Shown here: piece after piece, positions 1 through 9,618 of the stretch
Layout of the letters: the number at the start of each line of letters is the position of its first letter
Numbering within the stretch: position 1 is the first letter of the stretch
From: Photobacterium phosphoreum
GTDB lineage: Bacteria; Pseudomonadota; Gammaproteobacteria; Enterobacterales; Vibrionaceae
Assembly: GCF_002954725.1 (NCBI RefSeq)
Contig: NZ_MSCQ01000001.1
Span: 945,604-1,009,603 of the forward strand
Length of the DNA stretch: 64,000 bases
Reading direction: 5' to 3'
The notes under the pieces: model-generated
Database searches by the model: none
Told to the model about the DNA's origin: nothing
Seen by the model: only the letters and a program-made list of their open reading frames with translations
Made by a program: the position numbers and the translations under genes

Positions 1-46
1 ACCCCCGATATTTTTACTATCAATAACTAGCCAAATGCGCAGTGGC

Positions 47-1522
47 TTAATCTGACTCTTCATAAGAATCCCAAACTTGTTTTTTTCTGTATAACGTCGA
101 TGGGCTTAGTTCGAGAAGTACTGCTGCATTTAGAACATTACCATCGCAATAATCAATAGCATTTTCGATAACTTCACGCTCTATATCAGCCATAGGACGA
201 ATGAGGTGAGTATTAATTGCTTTTTTGTCATCAGGTTCACTTTTTAAAGTCGTCATTGTATGTAATGGTGGTTCTATATTTGTTATTGGCTTGATTGGAG
301 TAATGTTATTGAGTTTTATGTGTTGCTTATCAGGTGTTTTTGCCGTTGTTTTAAAACTATTAAGTGGTTCTGGTAGATGCTCCATTGATATATGAGTGTT
401 ATTATGAAGTACAACAATATTGCGAATAATATTTTGTAATTGGCGTACATTACCGGGCCAAGAATAATGGCAGAGTTTTAATTCAACATTACGTTTTATG
501 GCCTCAAATTTTTTATGATCTTGTTTGGCAAATTTCTTTAAAAAGAAACGAGCAATATCAAGAATGTCAGTACCTCTATCGCGAAGTGGAGGCATTTTAA
601 TGGGGACAACATTGACACGATAATAGAGATCTTCACGGAATCGTTTTTCATTAAGTTCAACCAGTGGATCACGGTTAGTCGCACAAATTATACGTAAATC
701 TGTAGCAATTTCTTTACTGCCACCAAGAGGGGTAAAGCGCCCAGTTTGTAGAAAACGAAGTAATTTTTTCTGCATTTCTAATTCCATTTCACACAATTCG
801 TCTAAAAAAAGTGTTCCTCCGTTTGCGAGCATGGCTGCACCTTTACGATCGGTGGTTGCGCCAGTGAAAGACCCTTTTAGATGACCAAAAATTTCACTTT
901 CCATTAAATCTCGAGGTATCGCACCACAGTTAATTGCCACAAAAGGTTTGTTGTAGCGTTGGCTTTTATAATGAATAGCTTCTGCACAAACTTCTTTACC
1001 TGTGCCACTCTCTCCTGAAATAAAAACACTGGCATTGGTTGGCGCAACGGCATCTATCATTTTATAAACAGCCTGCATTGGTAAGCTCGATCCTATAAAA
1101 CCTTGATACTTATTGCGATTGAAATCATTTTTAATATCTTCGACTATTCCTTCCAGTTTGTTGTGCGCAAGGTGGTTTTTAATCGAGGTTTTAAGGCGGT
1201 TTGCTTGGATTGGTTTTTCTAAAAAATCATTTGCACCACTTTGAATCAGTGTGACTGCAATATCGATAGTGCCATGAGCTGTTGCTATGATTACTGCTGT
1301 TGGGATCTTTTGATCTCGAATCCACTGTAAAATTTCTTCGCCTGATATATCAGGAAGCTTGAGATCTAAAATAATTAATTGTGGTGGGTTCTTCACTATA
1401 AATTTTTTAGCATCTTCACCTGTTGTAACATGAAAGAACTCATAAGGTTCATCTTTTACATATTGCTTATAAAGAATCGCTAATGATGTTGAATCTTCTA
1501 CTAAAAGTACTTTTTGTAGCAT
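47..1522 (-). CDS. sypG: Sigma-54-dependent response regulator, SypG-like
   Basis: 491 aa, an NtrC/LuxO-type activator. An N-terminal receiver domain (about 1-120) has the phospho-acceptor Asp53 in ILDLKLPD. A central AAA+ domain (about 140-370) has Walker A GESGTGKE and the sigma-54 contact loop GSFTGA (GAFTGA in most relatives). A Fis-type helix-turn-helix ends the protein. A start at 1522 is supported by AGGA seven bases upstream. It lies downstream of sypA-E homologues on the same strand, which is the position of sypG in Vibrio fischeri, where SypG activates syp promoters with sigma-54. LuxO is the nearest alternative, but gene context favours SypG. The rest of a syp cluster would lie beyond the left edge. 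Confidence 0.85.
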   Translation of the reverse strand: MLQKVLLVEDSTSLAILYKQYVKDEPYEFFHVTTGEDAKKFIVKNPPQLIILDLKLPDISGEEILQWIRDQKIPTAVIIATAHGTIDIAVTLIQSGANDFLEKPIQANRLKTSIKNHLAHNKLEGIVEDIKNDFNRNKYQGFIGSSLPMQAVYKMIDAVAPTNASVFISGESGTGKEVCAEAIHYKSQRYNKPFVAINCGAIPRDLMESEIFGHLKGSFTGATTDRKGAAMLANGGTLFLDELCEMELEMQKKLLRFLQTGRFTPLGGSKEIATDLRIICATNRDPLVELNEKRFREDLYYRVNVVPIKMPPLRDRGTDILDIARFFLKKFAKQDHKKFEAIKRNVELKLCHYSWPGNVRQLQNIIRNIVVLHNNTHISMEHLPEPLNSFKTTAKTPDKQHIKLNNITPIKPITNIEPPLHTMTTLKSEPDDKKAINTHLIRPMADIEREVIENAIDYCDGNVLNAAVLLELSPSTLYRKKQVWDSYEESD

Positions 1523-1832
1523 AGTAACATCCTGTTTATAGAGACGGTTTAACGACTAATTTTTATTTATTGTTAATTTTAGTGTTATTTTTATCCTAAT
1601 TTGTACGATTAGCGACAAAATATTATCGGCAGTAAAATACTAAAATGGGTTATTAAATAATGATTTAAGAACATTATAATATGCTAATACTTACCTTATT
1701 ATTTATTATAGCTGCTTTTAAAATGCTTGTTTAAGAATACACGGATGTGAAAATTCTATTTTGAGCTAGTTGATATTTACTATAAATGAAGGAAATAATA
1801 GGAATATGCTTTTAACATACAACGATAGTCAG
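1523..1832. other. Intergenic gap where sypF would be expected
   Basis: 310 bases of AT-rich DNA between sypE and sypG. In V. fischeri this slot holds sypF, a hybrid sensor kinase gene of over 2 kb. No kinase fragment, long reading frame or hairpin terminator was seen. A promoter for sypG may lie here, but no sigma-54 element could be recognised. Confidence 0.6.
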
Positions 1833-3353
1833 TTATTTTTTCTCAATCAGCAATAATAGGGCATCGTCATTAGGAGGAGTGCCAGCTAATGCATCAAAAA
1901 CCTGCATTATTTTATCAAGTGCTACATTGAGTGGTAAATTTGCGGTTATGATTAAATGCTTTTTTATCGCACATTCAAGTGTTTCTCGTTCTGTAATCGT
2001 ATTACCTGATTCAAATAAACCATCAGTTATTAAAACAATACGTTCATTTTTTTTTAAGGTAATGGATAAATTATTATATTCAGTATGGGGTAATAATCCG
2101 GGCAAGGTGCCTTCAGCTTTGATTAAATCGAGTTTCTTGTGATGAATATGCATAGGGTAAGGATGTCCGGCACAGCTTAATTTGATCGTGTTAGTATTAA
2201 TAAAGCTAAGGCAGCACCCCGTTAACATTGTTTGTGATAGCAATTGATCTTTATAGGCGTTATTAGATAATTTTGTGAGTAATTGTGCTGGCTGAGTAAG
2301 ATCAGTATTTTGCATAAGCCCACGGATATAGCCAGCATAAGCATAAGAAAAGAATTTTGCACTTTCATCATGCCCCATGACATCGGCAACTAATAATTGT
2401 GTGATACCGTTATCACGGGTTGATAGTACAAAATCGCCACCACCTCTACCCGTATTACGTTGCTGAAAAGCCAGCCGCCAGTGTTTTGATTTTAAATTAA
2501 TTTGAGGCAGTAAAGTATCGGTTATTTTTTGATTTACTTGTTGCGAAAGCGCATGGTAAACCTGATTAAAACGCGCCAATACACGGTGAATTGAATTGAG
2601 TAATTGTTCTTTTTGAATGGGTTTTGTTAAATAGTCATCAATACCTAAAGTGGCAGCATCATGAAGTACGGTTTCGTCTTGTGACTGAGATAAAAAAATA
2701 AACGGTATTGAAGATATTTTTCTTTTTTCTAAGTGTTGTCGTAATTCTATACCGTTCATTTCTGGCATTTGAATATCGGAAATAATCAAATCGACAGTTT
2801 CATTTTTTAAAAAAGTTAATGCTTGTTTACCATCATTCACAGAGCTTACAGTAAACTGATGTTTTATATATGAATGGAACAGTGCTCTTTGCGATTTTTG
2901 GTCTTCAACTAATAATATATGGGGTTTAATACGGTGAGTATCGCGCTCCCAAATAATAGTAAAAATATTGTGTGTTGGTAGTGATTGGTACAATATTTCA
3001 TCTGAGATAGTTTTGATGATATGAAGGCCATAACCACCGCCTTTTAATGCATTGGTATTATCATTGATGGCAGTATGATGCGTGAGTGGGTTCCACGTTC
3101 CACCAGAATCTTTGATAATTAACAACCATTTTTTTTTCGATTTTCTCAAGCTAACGGTAATATCATTACTAGGTGGGGTCGAGTGAAGAATGATATTAGT
3201 ACACCATTCAGAACAGCATAATAGACAGTATTGTTTTATATTGATTTTAATATCAAGGTGATCGAGAATTTTAGACAGTGATTGACGTAATATTCGCACA
3301 GATTCTAATGTGGAAGACTGGGTACTTGTAAAGAGAAGAATAGAATCTGTCAT
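1833..3353 (-). CDS. sypE: SypE-like switch: RsbW kinase, receiver and PP2C phosphatase
   Basis: 506 aa with three domains. An RsbW-type HATPase serine kinase (about 10-137) has an N box with Glu49 and Asn53, a G1 box DSGG and a G2 box GGGYGL. A receiver domain (about 143-260) has Asp193 in ISDIQMPEM. A SpoIIE/PP2C phosphatase (about 285-506) has the metal motifs VADVMGHD and NDDALL. This kinase-receiver-phosphatase order is the known architecture of V. fischeri SypE, which phosphorylates or dephosphorylates SypA. The key Asn and Asp are within a residue or so of the functional positions reported there. One base separates it from sypD, so the genes are probably co-transcribed. The expected partner is the STAS protein at 7052-7378. 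Confidence 0.88.
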   Translation of the reverse strand: MTDSILLFTSTQSSTLESVRILRQSLSKILDHLDIKINIKQYCLLCCSEWCTNIILHSTPPSNDITVSLRKSKKKWLLIIKDSGGTWNPLTHHTAINDNTNALKGGGYGLHIIKTISDEILYQSLPTHNIFTIIWERDTHRIKPHILLVEDQKSQRALFHSYIKHQFTVSSVNDGKQALTFLKNETVDLIISDIQMPEMNGIELRQHLEKRKISSIPFIFLSQSQDETVLHDAATLGIDDYLTKPIQKEQLLNSIHRVLARFNQVYHALSQQVNQKITDTLLPQINLKSKHWRLAFQQRNTGRGGGDFVLSTRDNGITQLLVADVMGHDESAKFFSYAYAGYIRGLMQNTDLTQPAQLLTKLSNNAYKDQLLSQTMLTGCCLSFINTNTIKLSCAGHPYPMHIHHKKLDLIKAEGTLPGLLPHTEYNNLSITLKKNERIVLITDGLFESGNTITERETLECAIKKHLIITANLPLNVALDKIMQVFDALAGTPPNDDALLLLIEKK

Positions 3354-3354
3354 T

Positions 3355-4062
3355 TTACACCAAAATAGATAAAAACCGATTATGTTGTATAAAGTGGATA
3401 AGCTTGGTTGTTATTTTTTCAGGTAAAAAAGTACAACGGTTAATCTCACGACAGATTTCATCTTTAATATGAGGTTGCAGTTTATCATTAAAGACTAATC
3501 CAATCAGCTGAGCATTATATACAGTTAATTTTTCTATCGTATCTTTAATTTCATTTTGCTGTGTTTTTCCTGAAAGTACGATAAGAATAGTACCATCACA
3601 GCAACTTGCAACTGTATGTGCGGGAATATTGTGTAAGGAAGATTGAGAAAGAGGAGAGGTATCAATAATGATTTTATCAAATTCTAATAACCACGCATCA
3701 ATTTTAAGTTTTAAGTTTTGAGGTTGACGTAATTCAATAATATGGGCTTTATTATTAATAATAGATGCGCCTAATAACCCTACTTTATTATGGGCATCAT
3801 AGGTTAAATAATTATTTAAGTTCTGGTCTTGGTGTGATTTATTAATAATATCTATTAATGGTATTAAACTTGGATTTTGAACGTTAAGGTCAACAAGCAG
3901 AGTGCGATAACCCGCTAATAAATACCGTTCAGTAATCGCTTGTGCGATAGACGTAACGCCTTCTTGTGGATTACTAGAAGTAATGCATATGGAATGATAA
4001 TTTTGTTGCTCTAAGAACAAAAAGATATCTTCGATTTCCATCTGGTATGAAGGGATCTTCAT
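3355..4062 (-). CDS. sypD: CpsD/CapB-like polysaccharide ATPase, SypD-like
   Basis: 235 aa, a P-loop ATPase of the bacterial tyrosine-kinase (CpsD/MinD-like) family that works with polysaccharide export proteins at the inner membrane. A Walker A' strand LLVDLNVQNP and a Walker B-like IIIDTSPLS are visible. The P-loop reads SSNPQEGVTS, so the usual Lys of GK(S/T) is Val, which is odd for an active kinase. No C-terminal Tyr cluster is present. Its start overlaps the sypC stop as TAATG, pointing to translational coupling. The SypD name rests mainly on gene order. Confidence 0.8.
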   Translation of the reverse strand: MKIPSYQMEIEDIFLFLEQQNYHSICITSSNPQEGVTSIAQAITERYLLAGYRTLLVDLNVQNPSLIPLIDIINKSHQDQNLNNYLTYDAHNKVGLLGASIINNKAHIIELRQPQNLKLKIDAWLLEFDKIIIDTSPLSQSSLHNIPAHTVASCCDGTILIVLSGKTQQNEIKDTIEKLTVYNAQLIGLVFNDKLQPHIKDEICREINRCTFLPEKITTKLIHFIQHNRFLSILV

Positions 4063-6176
4063 TACAATGCTCCAAGGAGAGCAATAGTAGCAAGTACCTG
4101 GAATATATCTTTGAAACCAAGGCGAACATTAGCAAGAATACTTTCATCTTTGTTAGGCACATAAACGGTATCACCAGCTCTTAATACAGGGAGCAATCGA
4201 TAATCACCGGTTCGGCTAAATTTAATGAGATCAAACGTTCGAGCTTGCCCTTGATGACGAGAGTTATTAATAATACTAATTTTTTCAGGATAAGCATTGT
4301 TCGTTGTGCCGCCAGCTTTGGCTAATATATCGAGTATCGTCATTGAGTCATTATAGCGATAACGTCCAGGTTTATGCACTGCGCCTAACATACGAATGGT
4401 TGACTCATTAGTTTCATCGATCCAAGTGCGATCTTTTTCTGGAATATAGATTGAATCACCTGTTTTTACTATAGGTAATAATGATTCGTCCCCAGTCTCA
4501 AAATAAAGAGCGAGATCTAACTTTGAGACTTTTGAATATTTTTGATTACGGTGAGTAATTCGAATATTGTGCAAATCGGCATTGATTGTAGGGCCATCAG
4601 CTGCAGCAAGAATATCTAAGAAATGAAGGTTATTGGTAAAGCGATAACGACCACCAGAGTTAACTTGTCCAAAAACATAGATAGAACTATCAGATGTTTG
4701 ACGTACCCATTGTGATTTATTATCAGTGGGATCTAGGGGTAAATCACGGACTCTTATTGTAGCACCAGCACGGATGACAGGGAGTGTTGATTCAGATCTT
4801 CCTTCAAGCATAAAGCTATCAAGGTCAAAGGTATAAACCTGGTTTCTGCCATTTGCATCTGGTGTGACAACTTCAATGTTCGCGGTATCTGCTCGTACAG
4901 TGGGTCCTCCCACGTGGGCGAGTAAGTCAAGAAATGACATTTCATCAGACCACTCTATGCGGCCAGGATCTTCGACTTCACCAAGTACACGTACTGCACG
5001 ATGAGGTGCTATTTTTAACCATGACTTCTCATTCATATCTGTTTTTTCAGGAACGAAAATCGCATCGCCAGACTCAACGGGTGGGGGGGATTGGTAATTA
5101 GTGCCTTCGGTGTACCCCGAGAGGTCAAAATTAATCACTTTACCGTCAGATTTGATAACGCGAATTTGGCGAGATTCTGCAAACCGTGTTGGACCGCCAG
5201 CATTAGCCAGAATACTCATGAAACTTGCGCCTTTTTTACCTTCATATGCGCCGGGTTCTGCGACTTCTCCCATTACGTAGACAATATTGGCACCAAATTT
5301 AATCTCTTCTTGTTGTTTAGGAATAAAAATGGTTGAACCTGGATACAGCTTGGGTAGTAAAGTTTCGTCACCTGAGTCTAAGTATTTTTTTAGGTTAAAA
5401 GTACGTGGTGCATTATTAGAAATAACTCTGATTTGCTCAACAGTCGCATAACGAGTTACGCCACCTGCACGCATTAAGACATGCACAATAGAGGCCCCCT
5501 CGTTATAGGAAAACGTACCAGGATCGTGAACTTCACCAAATACTTTGACAGCGTTTTTATCATCAGCAGCATCACCAGCTTGTGCTAATTTAGCGGTATC
5601 AAATTCTTGTTCAATATTACCAATCATTGCTGATGCTGGAATAAACAGGGTATCGAGGGACTGCAGGGTCGGTAATTTTGATAGATCACCAGAGTCTAAA
5701 AACGCTTTATAATTAAATGTTGTTATTGTGTCACCACGGCGCAGTTGTAAGCGATTGAGTTGTGCGCCTGGCCGTAATCCGCCAGCAGCATGCAATGCCA
5801 GTTGTACCGAGTCGGTGTCGGCAATAATATATTCTCCGGGTTGATTAACATAACCTTGAATATTAATAATAAGTTGGCGTTTACTGATAAAAACTTGCAA
5901 GTGACTGAGATCTTGCATCACGCTTTTTAAGCTGATTGTAATGATTGCAACCATCTGTTTTTCTGTTTTTCCAGCAATGGCTAACGGTCCGACTTCCGGT
6001 AAAATTATCCGTCCTTGTTTATTGACTTGAAACGTTTTATTTAAAGATTCTTCACCAGGTAAAATGATAGTAATAACATCGCCAACACGCACCTTATTGG
6101 ATGATTCAGCATAAGCATATTGACTCAATAAGATAAGAGTACACAAAGAGAATAAAATGAGCTTAAAGAGATGCAT
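4062..6176 (-). CDS. sypC: SLBB-domain polysaccharide export protein, SypC-like
   Basis: 704 aa, with a signal peptide (about 1-23, ending AYA). A polysaccharide-export domain (about 28-110) is followed by six SLBB units, each with a G-x-V-x-x-PG type turn. An amphipathic or hydrophobic C-terminus follows, as expected for the outer-membrane helix of Wza-like channels. It is nearly twice the length of E. coli Wza because of the extra SLBB repeats. It would carry the exopolysaccharide across the periplasm and outer membrane. Five bases separate it from sypB and it overlaps sypD. Confidence 0.85.
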   Translation of the reverse strand: MHLFKLILFSLCTLILLSQYAYAESSNKVRVGDVITIILPGEESLNKTFQVNKQGRIILPEVGPLAIAGKTEKQMVAIITISLKSVMQDLSHLQVFISKRQLIINIQGYVNQPGEYIIADTDSVQLALHAAGGLRPGAQLNRLQLRRGDTITTFNYKAFLDSGDLSKLPTLQSLDTLFIPASAMIGNIEQEFDTAKLAQAGDAADDKNAVKVFGEVHDPGTFSYNEGASIVHVLMRAGGVTRYATVEQIRVISNNAPRTFNLKKYLDSGDETLLPKLYPGSTIFIPKQQEEIKFGANIVYVMGEVAEPGAYEGKKGASFMSILANAGGPTRFAESRQIRVIKSDGKVINFDLSGYTEGTNYQSPPPVESGDAIFVPEKTDMNEKSWLKIAPHRAVRVLGEVEDPGRIEWSDEMSFLDLLAHVGGPTVRADTANIEVVTPDANGRNQVYTFDLDSFMLEGRSESTLPVIRAGATIRVRDLPLDPTDNKSQWVRQTSDSSIYVFGQVNSGGRYRFTNNLHFLDILAAADGPTINADLHNIRITHRNQKYSKVSKLDLALYFETGDESLLPIVKTGDSIYIPEKDRTWIDETNESTIRMLGAVHKPGRYRYNDSMTILDILAKAGGTTNNAYPEKISIINNSRHQGQARTFDLIKFSRTGDYRLLPVLRAGDTVYVPNKDESILANVRLGFKDIFQVLATIALLGAL

Positions 6177-6181
6177 TGTAA

Positions 6182-7021
6182 TTACCTCTCTGATAAGTGA
6201 TTAAGTGTGAGATTTTGATCAATATGCATTAATTCAATGGTTACACGACGATTACTTAAGTGCTCGCTTGGTTGTGGTATTGATACTAAAGAAGGGCGAG
6301 AATTAATAGCCTCAATATGAATGCGATTAGGATTGAGGCCAAAAATACTGAGATAACGCTTTATTTGCTCAGCCCTCTGACGAGCAAGTTTATTGTCTGG
6401 CATATCTGCTGCAAAGACATCGCTATGGCCGGTTATTAATATTTTATAATCGGCATTTTTGGCCAATAATTGTGAGGCTACAGATAGGTTAATAATATAG
6501 TTAGGATCGAGTTCTACGGAGTTAAAAGTAAATTGATTAGCGCTATTGAGTAAGTTGTAAATCTCTTTAGCAAAGATAACATCATTCGGTTCCATAGTGC
6601 TGTTTCGTGGAGGTTTACATTTTTGTTGTTGCTTGGCATCTTTTGTTTGGTGTTCTAACCGTTGTAGTAAATTACGCTGAATAATCAAACTATTGGTCGC
6701 ATCAACTTCTAATCCTCCAACAAGTTCACTGGCAATACGAGATTCATTTCGTTGTGCTTGAAGCACGGTGGCTGGAAAACACCATTGAGCCTGATCCGTG
6801 ATGAGCATGTCAAGATGGCGAGCAACAAGTACCCATTCAAACTGTAAACCATCTTCTGGGTCTAATGGTGGAAGATGATCGAGTGTCGTTGAGCGCGTAT
6901 TTAAATAGTTATTAGCACCACCTCCACGTCCATGCTCAGCAAAAGGGGTACAACCTGATAATAAAAGTAAGCTAATAACGAATAGTGACTTTAAATTATG
7001 TTTTATGCTTCTAAATTCCAT
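6182..7021 (-). CDS. sypB: OmpA-like lipoprotein, SypB-like
   Basis: 279 aa. The N-terminus carries a lipoprotein signal with lipobox LLSGC (Cys24). The C-terminal half is an OmpA/MotB peptidoglycan-binding domain (about 155-270) with ILITGHSD and LARQRAEQIKRYL. It probably anchors the export machinery to the cell wall. It lies between sypA (30-base gap) and sypC (5-base gap), the syp order of V. fischeri. The middle region is not recognised. Confidence 0.8.
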   Translation of the reverse strand: MEFRSIKHNLKSLFVISLLLLSGCTPFAEHGRGGGANNYLNTRSTTLDHLPPLDPEDGLQFEWVLVARHLDMLITDQAQWCFPATVLQAQRNESRIASELVGGLEVDATNSLIIQRNLLQRLEHQTKDAKQQQKCKPPRNSTMEPNDVIFAKEIYNLLNSANQFTFNSVELDPNYIINLSVASQLLAKNADYKILITGHSDVFAADMPDNKLARQRAEQIKRYLSIFGLNPNRIHIEAINSRPSLVSIPQPSEHLSNRRVTIELMHIDQNLTLNHLSER

Positions 7022-7051
7022 AGCGTGATCACCTCCATGATAAGAGCAGTG

Positions 7052-7378
7052 CTAGTCACTATGTTCATTAACTGGAATAGCATTCTCAATTCTTAGTAAT
7101 TTTAGCAATGAAAGCGGTTGCCCATGGGCATTTTTTATTTGCATACTGTGTTGCTTTTCTGTGAGTCGTTTATAGAGATAAACTAAAGCCCCAATCCCTG
7201 ATGAATCTAAAAAGGCGACATTTTCCATGTCTACGTCAATATGTGAATGTGGTTTACTAATTACATCATCAATGGTTGATTGGATATTTTGACAACCAGC
7301 AGCATCCATATCACCATTGATAGATAACACGATCGTATCGTTATTTATCTCTAATTGACGTAATTCCATATTTGACAC
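7052..7378 (-). CDS. sypA: STAS-domain switch protein, SypA-like
   Basis: 108 aa, a single STAS (anti-sigma factor antagonist) domain. The conserved loop FLDSSGIGALV holds the expected phospho-serine at Ser59 (or Ser60). In V. fischeri, SypA must be unphosphorylated at this serine for biofilm formation, and SypE controls it. It is the first gene of the block, with a sigma-54 promoter about 30 bases upstream and an AGGTG ribosome site. Alone it could be any SpoIIAA/RsbV relative; the neighbours make the SypA call. Confidence 0.85.
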   Translation of the reverse strand: MSNMELRQLEINNDTIVLSINGDMDAAGCQNIQSTIDDVISKPHSHIDVDMENVAFLDSSGIGALVYLYKRLTEKQHSMQIKNAHGQPLSLLKLLRIENAIPVNEHSD

Positions 7379-7410
7379 CTAATAAAGTAATATTGAGATT
7401 GTTAACAAAA

Positions 7411-7428
7411 TTGCAGTAATTGTGCCAA
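7411..7428 (-). promoter_or_regulatory. Sigma-54 (-24/-12) promoter of the syp operon
   Basis: On the minus strand the site reads TTGGCAC-AATTA-CTGCAA. GG (-24) and GC (-12) are twelve bases apart as sigma-54 requires. Transcription would begin near 7400, about 20 bases before the sypA ATG. This agrees with a sigma-54 activator (SypG) encoded at the other end of the block. No clear upstream SypG enhancer was recognised. Confidence 0.8.
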
Positions 7429-7851
7429 CAATATTATTCATTATATTCAAGTGGTTAATTTTTTTTTGGGGGGCGAGTAAACGAAATACCGTCATTTCTT
7501 TATTTGCAATGCAGTATGGTAGTTATCTTATTTAGACGTTATAACAATGCGGGCTATTGTCAGCGAAGCAACAAGCATAACGGTATGGTTGTTAATCAAG
7601 AGCATAAAAAACAGAGATAAGAAGGGACGTTAGTGAGATGTTGAAAATAATAATAAATGTCAAACGAAAAATAATAAGATACTGTTAGATAATGTTATTT
7701 TTTATTTTTAATCGCAAAAGTTAGTATTATTCTAATTTTGACAATAAAAATCATACTTTTGCTTTTTACTCGAATGCTAAAGGATTATTATAGACCTATT
7801 CAACTATCATGTTTTTTAGTTAATCATTAAAACCCAAGGCTATAATATCGT
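7429..7851. other. Divergent intergenic region sypA / lpxL-like gene
   Basis: About 420 AT-rich bases that should carry any enhancer sites for the sypA promoter and the promoter of the rightward acyltransferase gene. Apart from runs of T and G near 7460 nothing specific was recognised. Confidence 0.5.
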
Positions 7852-8781
7852 ATGAGCTCTAAGCATATTCCGGTTTTTTCTTATTCATTGTTGCATCCTC
7901 GTTACTGGGGAACATTAATGTTACTAGCACTAATGTATCTCCTTAGCTTATTGCCTTATCGTGTGCAGTTCTTCTTAGGAAAACATATTGGCCGTTTAGC
8001 GATTAAATTAATGAAAAATCGCCGCCATACAATTTATCGTAATCTAGAGCTATGCTTTCCATTAATGAGTGTCAGTGAGCGGGAAAGTTTAGTTAAGAAA
8101 AATATTGATAACTCAGGATTAGCACTATTTGAAACGGGTATGGCATGGTTTTGGTCTGATGCGCGCGTTAGTCGCCATGTCACGATCAAAGGTATGGAGC
8201 ATATGGAACAACTAGAACGCGAAGGTAAAGGCGCGTTGATGGTTGCTGTGCATTCAATGAATCTTGAGTTGGGCGCGCGCGCTTTTGGTATTAAAAAAAC
8301 CGGAATGGGTGTTTACCGACCTAATAATAATCCGTGTTTTGATTATTTCCAATATCAAGGCCGGTCACGATCTAACCGAACTTTAATCGATCGTAAAGAC
8401 GTTAAAGGTATGTTACGAGCATTAAAAACAGGGGAGCGTGTATGGTATGCCCCTGATCATGATTATGGCTTACGTCGTTCAACATTTGCACCTTTGTTTG
8501 CAGTTGAGCAAGCATGTACAACGACTGGAACTAGCTTATTAGTTGATGCGTCACATTGTGCGGTAGTGCCCTTTACCATGGTACGTGATGATGACAAAGT
8601 AGGTCATTATACGTTAACGATATGCCAGCCAGTAGAAGGCTTTCCTCATAAAGATCCAGAAGCGGCAGCTGTGTTTATTAATAAGATTGTTGAGCAATCA
8701 ATTATGGCAGCACCAAGTCAATATATGTGGCTTCACCGTCGTTTTAAAAATCGTCCAGAAGGACAGCCAAGTCTTTATTAA
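7852..8781 (+). CDS. lpxL: Lipid A late acyltransferase, LpxL/LpxP family
   Basis: 309 aa, about the normal length. It transfers an acyl chain (laurate or palmitoleate) from ACP to Kdo2-lipid IVA at the inner membrane. One membrane segment lies near residues 22-42. The HX4(D/E) catalytic motif is HSMNLE, and the family signature YRPNNNP follows. MWLHRRFKNRP is near the C-terminus. A terminator follows directly, so it appears to be monocistronic. LpxL and LpxP cannot be separated by eye; LpxM is less likely. Confidence 0.85.
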   Translation: MSSKHIPVFSYSLLHPRYWGTLMLLALMYLLSLLPYRVQFFLGKHIGRLAIKLMKNRRHTIYRNLELCFPLMSVSERESLVKKNIDNSGLALFETGMAWFWSDARVSRHVTIKGMEHMEQLEREGKGALMVAVHSMNLELGARAFGIKKTGMGVYRPNNNPCFDYFQYQGRSRSNRTLIDRKDVKGMLRALKTGERVWYAPDHDYGLRRSTFAPLFAVEQACTTTGTSLLVDASHCAVVPFTMVRDDDKVGHYTLTICQPVEGFPHKDPEAAAVFINKIVEQSIMAAPSQYMWLHRRFKNRPEGQPSLY

Positions 8782-8806
8782 TTAAAGCGATATTACTAAT
8801 ATAATG

Positions 8807-8836
8807 AAGCTCATCTTTTTAGATGGGCTTTTTTAT
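8807..8836 (+). terminator. Intrinsic terminator after lpxL-like gene
   Basis: Stem AAGCTCATCT / AGATGGGCTT with a TTT loop, followed by a T run. Confidence 0.85.
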
Positions 8837-8865
8837 TGGGTGGCGTTTTAGTCTCATTATTAAGA

Positions 8866-9618
8866 TTAAAAATCATACGTTAAGCTAACTGTACTATAAA
8901 TTTCGGAATGACTTTTATCCGAAGCCACTTCGGTATTATAGATATATTGAGAGTCGAGCAATAATGAAATATCACCAATAAGTTTATTTTTAATATAACC
9001 ATCAATAGAGTAATTGGTATTTGAAACACCATAATCAATACCGCTATTTGCACCGACGGTTAATGTAGAAGTAATATGTTTTTCTGCATTTAAGAACGCA
9101 TTGGCAATGATATTTCGTTCAATTTGACTTGGATGATCAAGATCATTTAGTTGACGTTTACTGTAACGAAAACCTGGGCCCCCGCCAATCGTTAACTTGG
9201 TCGTTTTGGTATCGTAAATTTTATAACCTAAACCTGTCGCAATAATATATTCATGGCGATAAGTTTCAAACTGGTCATGGTTATATTCATTACGTAAGTA
9301 AATAAATTTATGCGAATTAATCATATAGTGATTATTCAATGTAACACTGTATTTATTAACGCCATCTTCTTCTTTTGATGAATCGGTATAATAAGAACTA
9401 AATTTAAGTTTATTACTCCAGTCATCAGTACTGTGCTTTAACGTAGCGGCAGAATTCATCGACATCGAAGTATTTGTCGTTTTAGAGTAAATAAAACCTA
9501 ATTTTGCCGTGCCGTTAAAATCAGAACAATGCTCTTCAATTGGTTGATTATTAATGTTTGTGGCGTAGGCAGCATGGCAAAATAAAGTTGTAATAGGTAT
9601 TAACAGTAATGCTTTCAT
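8866..9618 (-). CDS. DUF481 outer membrane beta-barrel protein
   Basis: 250 aa with a signal peptide (about 1-19, ending AYA). Alternating polar/aromatic beta-strands fill the rest, and the protein ends in Phe, typical of BAM-inserted barrels. The pattern matches the DUF481/YdiY salt-induced outer membrane family. The role of the family is unclear. It is a single gene, convergent with the lpxL-like gene. Confidence 0.7.
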   Translation of the reverse strand: MKALLLIPITTLFCHAAYATNINNQPIEEHCSDFNGTAKLGFIYSKTTNTSMSMNSAATLKHSTDDWSNKLKFSSYYTDSSKEEDGVNKYSVTLNNHYMINSHKFIYLRNEYNHDQFETYRHEYIIATGLGYKIYDTKTTKLTIGGGPGFRYSKRQLNDLDHPSQIERNIIANAFLNAEKHITSTLTVGANSGIDYGVSNTNYSIDGYIKNKLIGDISLLLDSQYIYNTEVASDKSHSEIYSTVSLTYDF

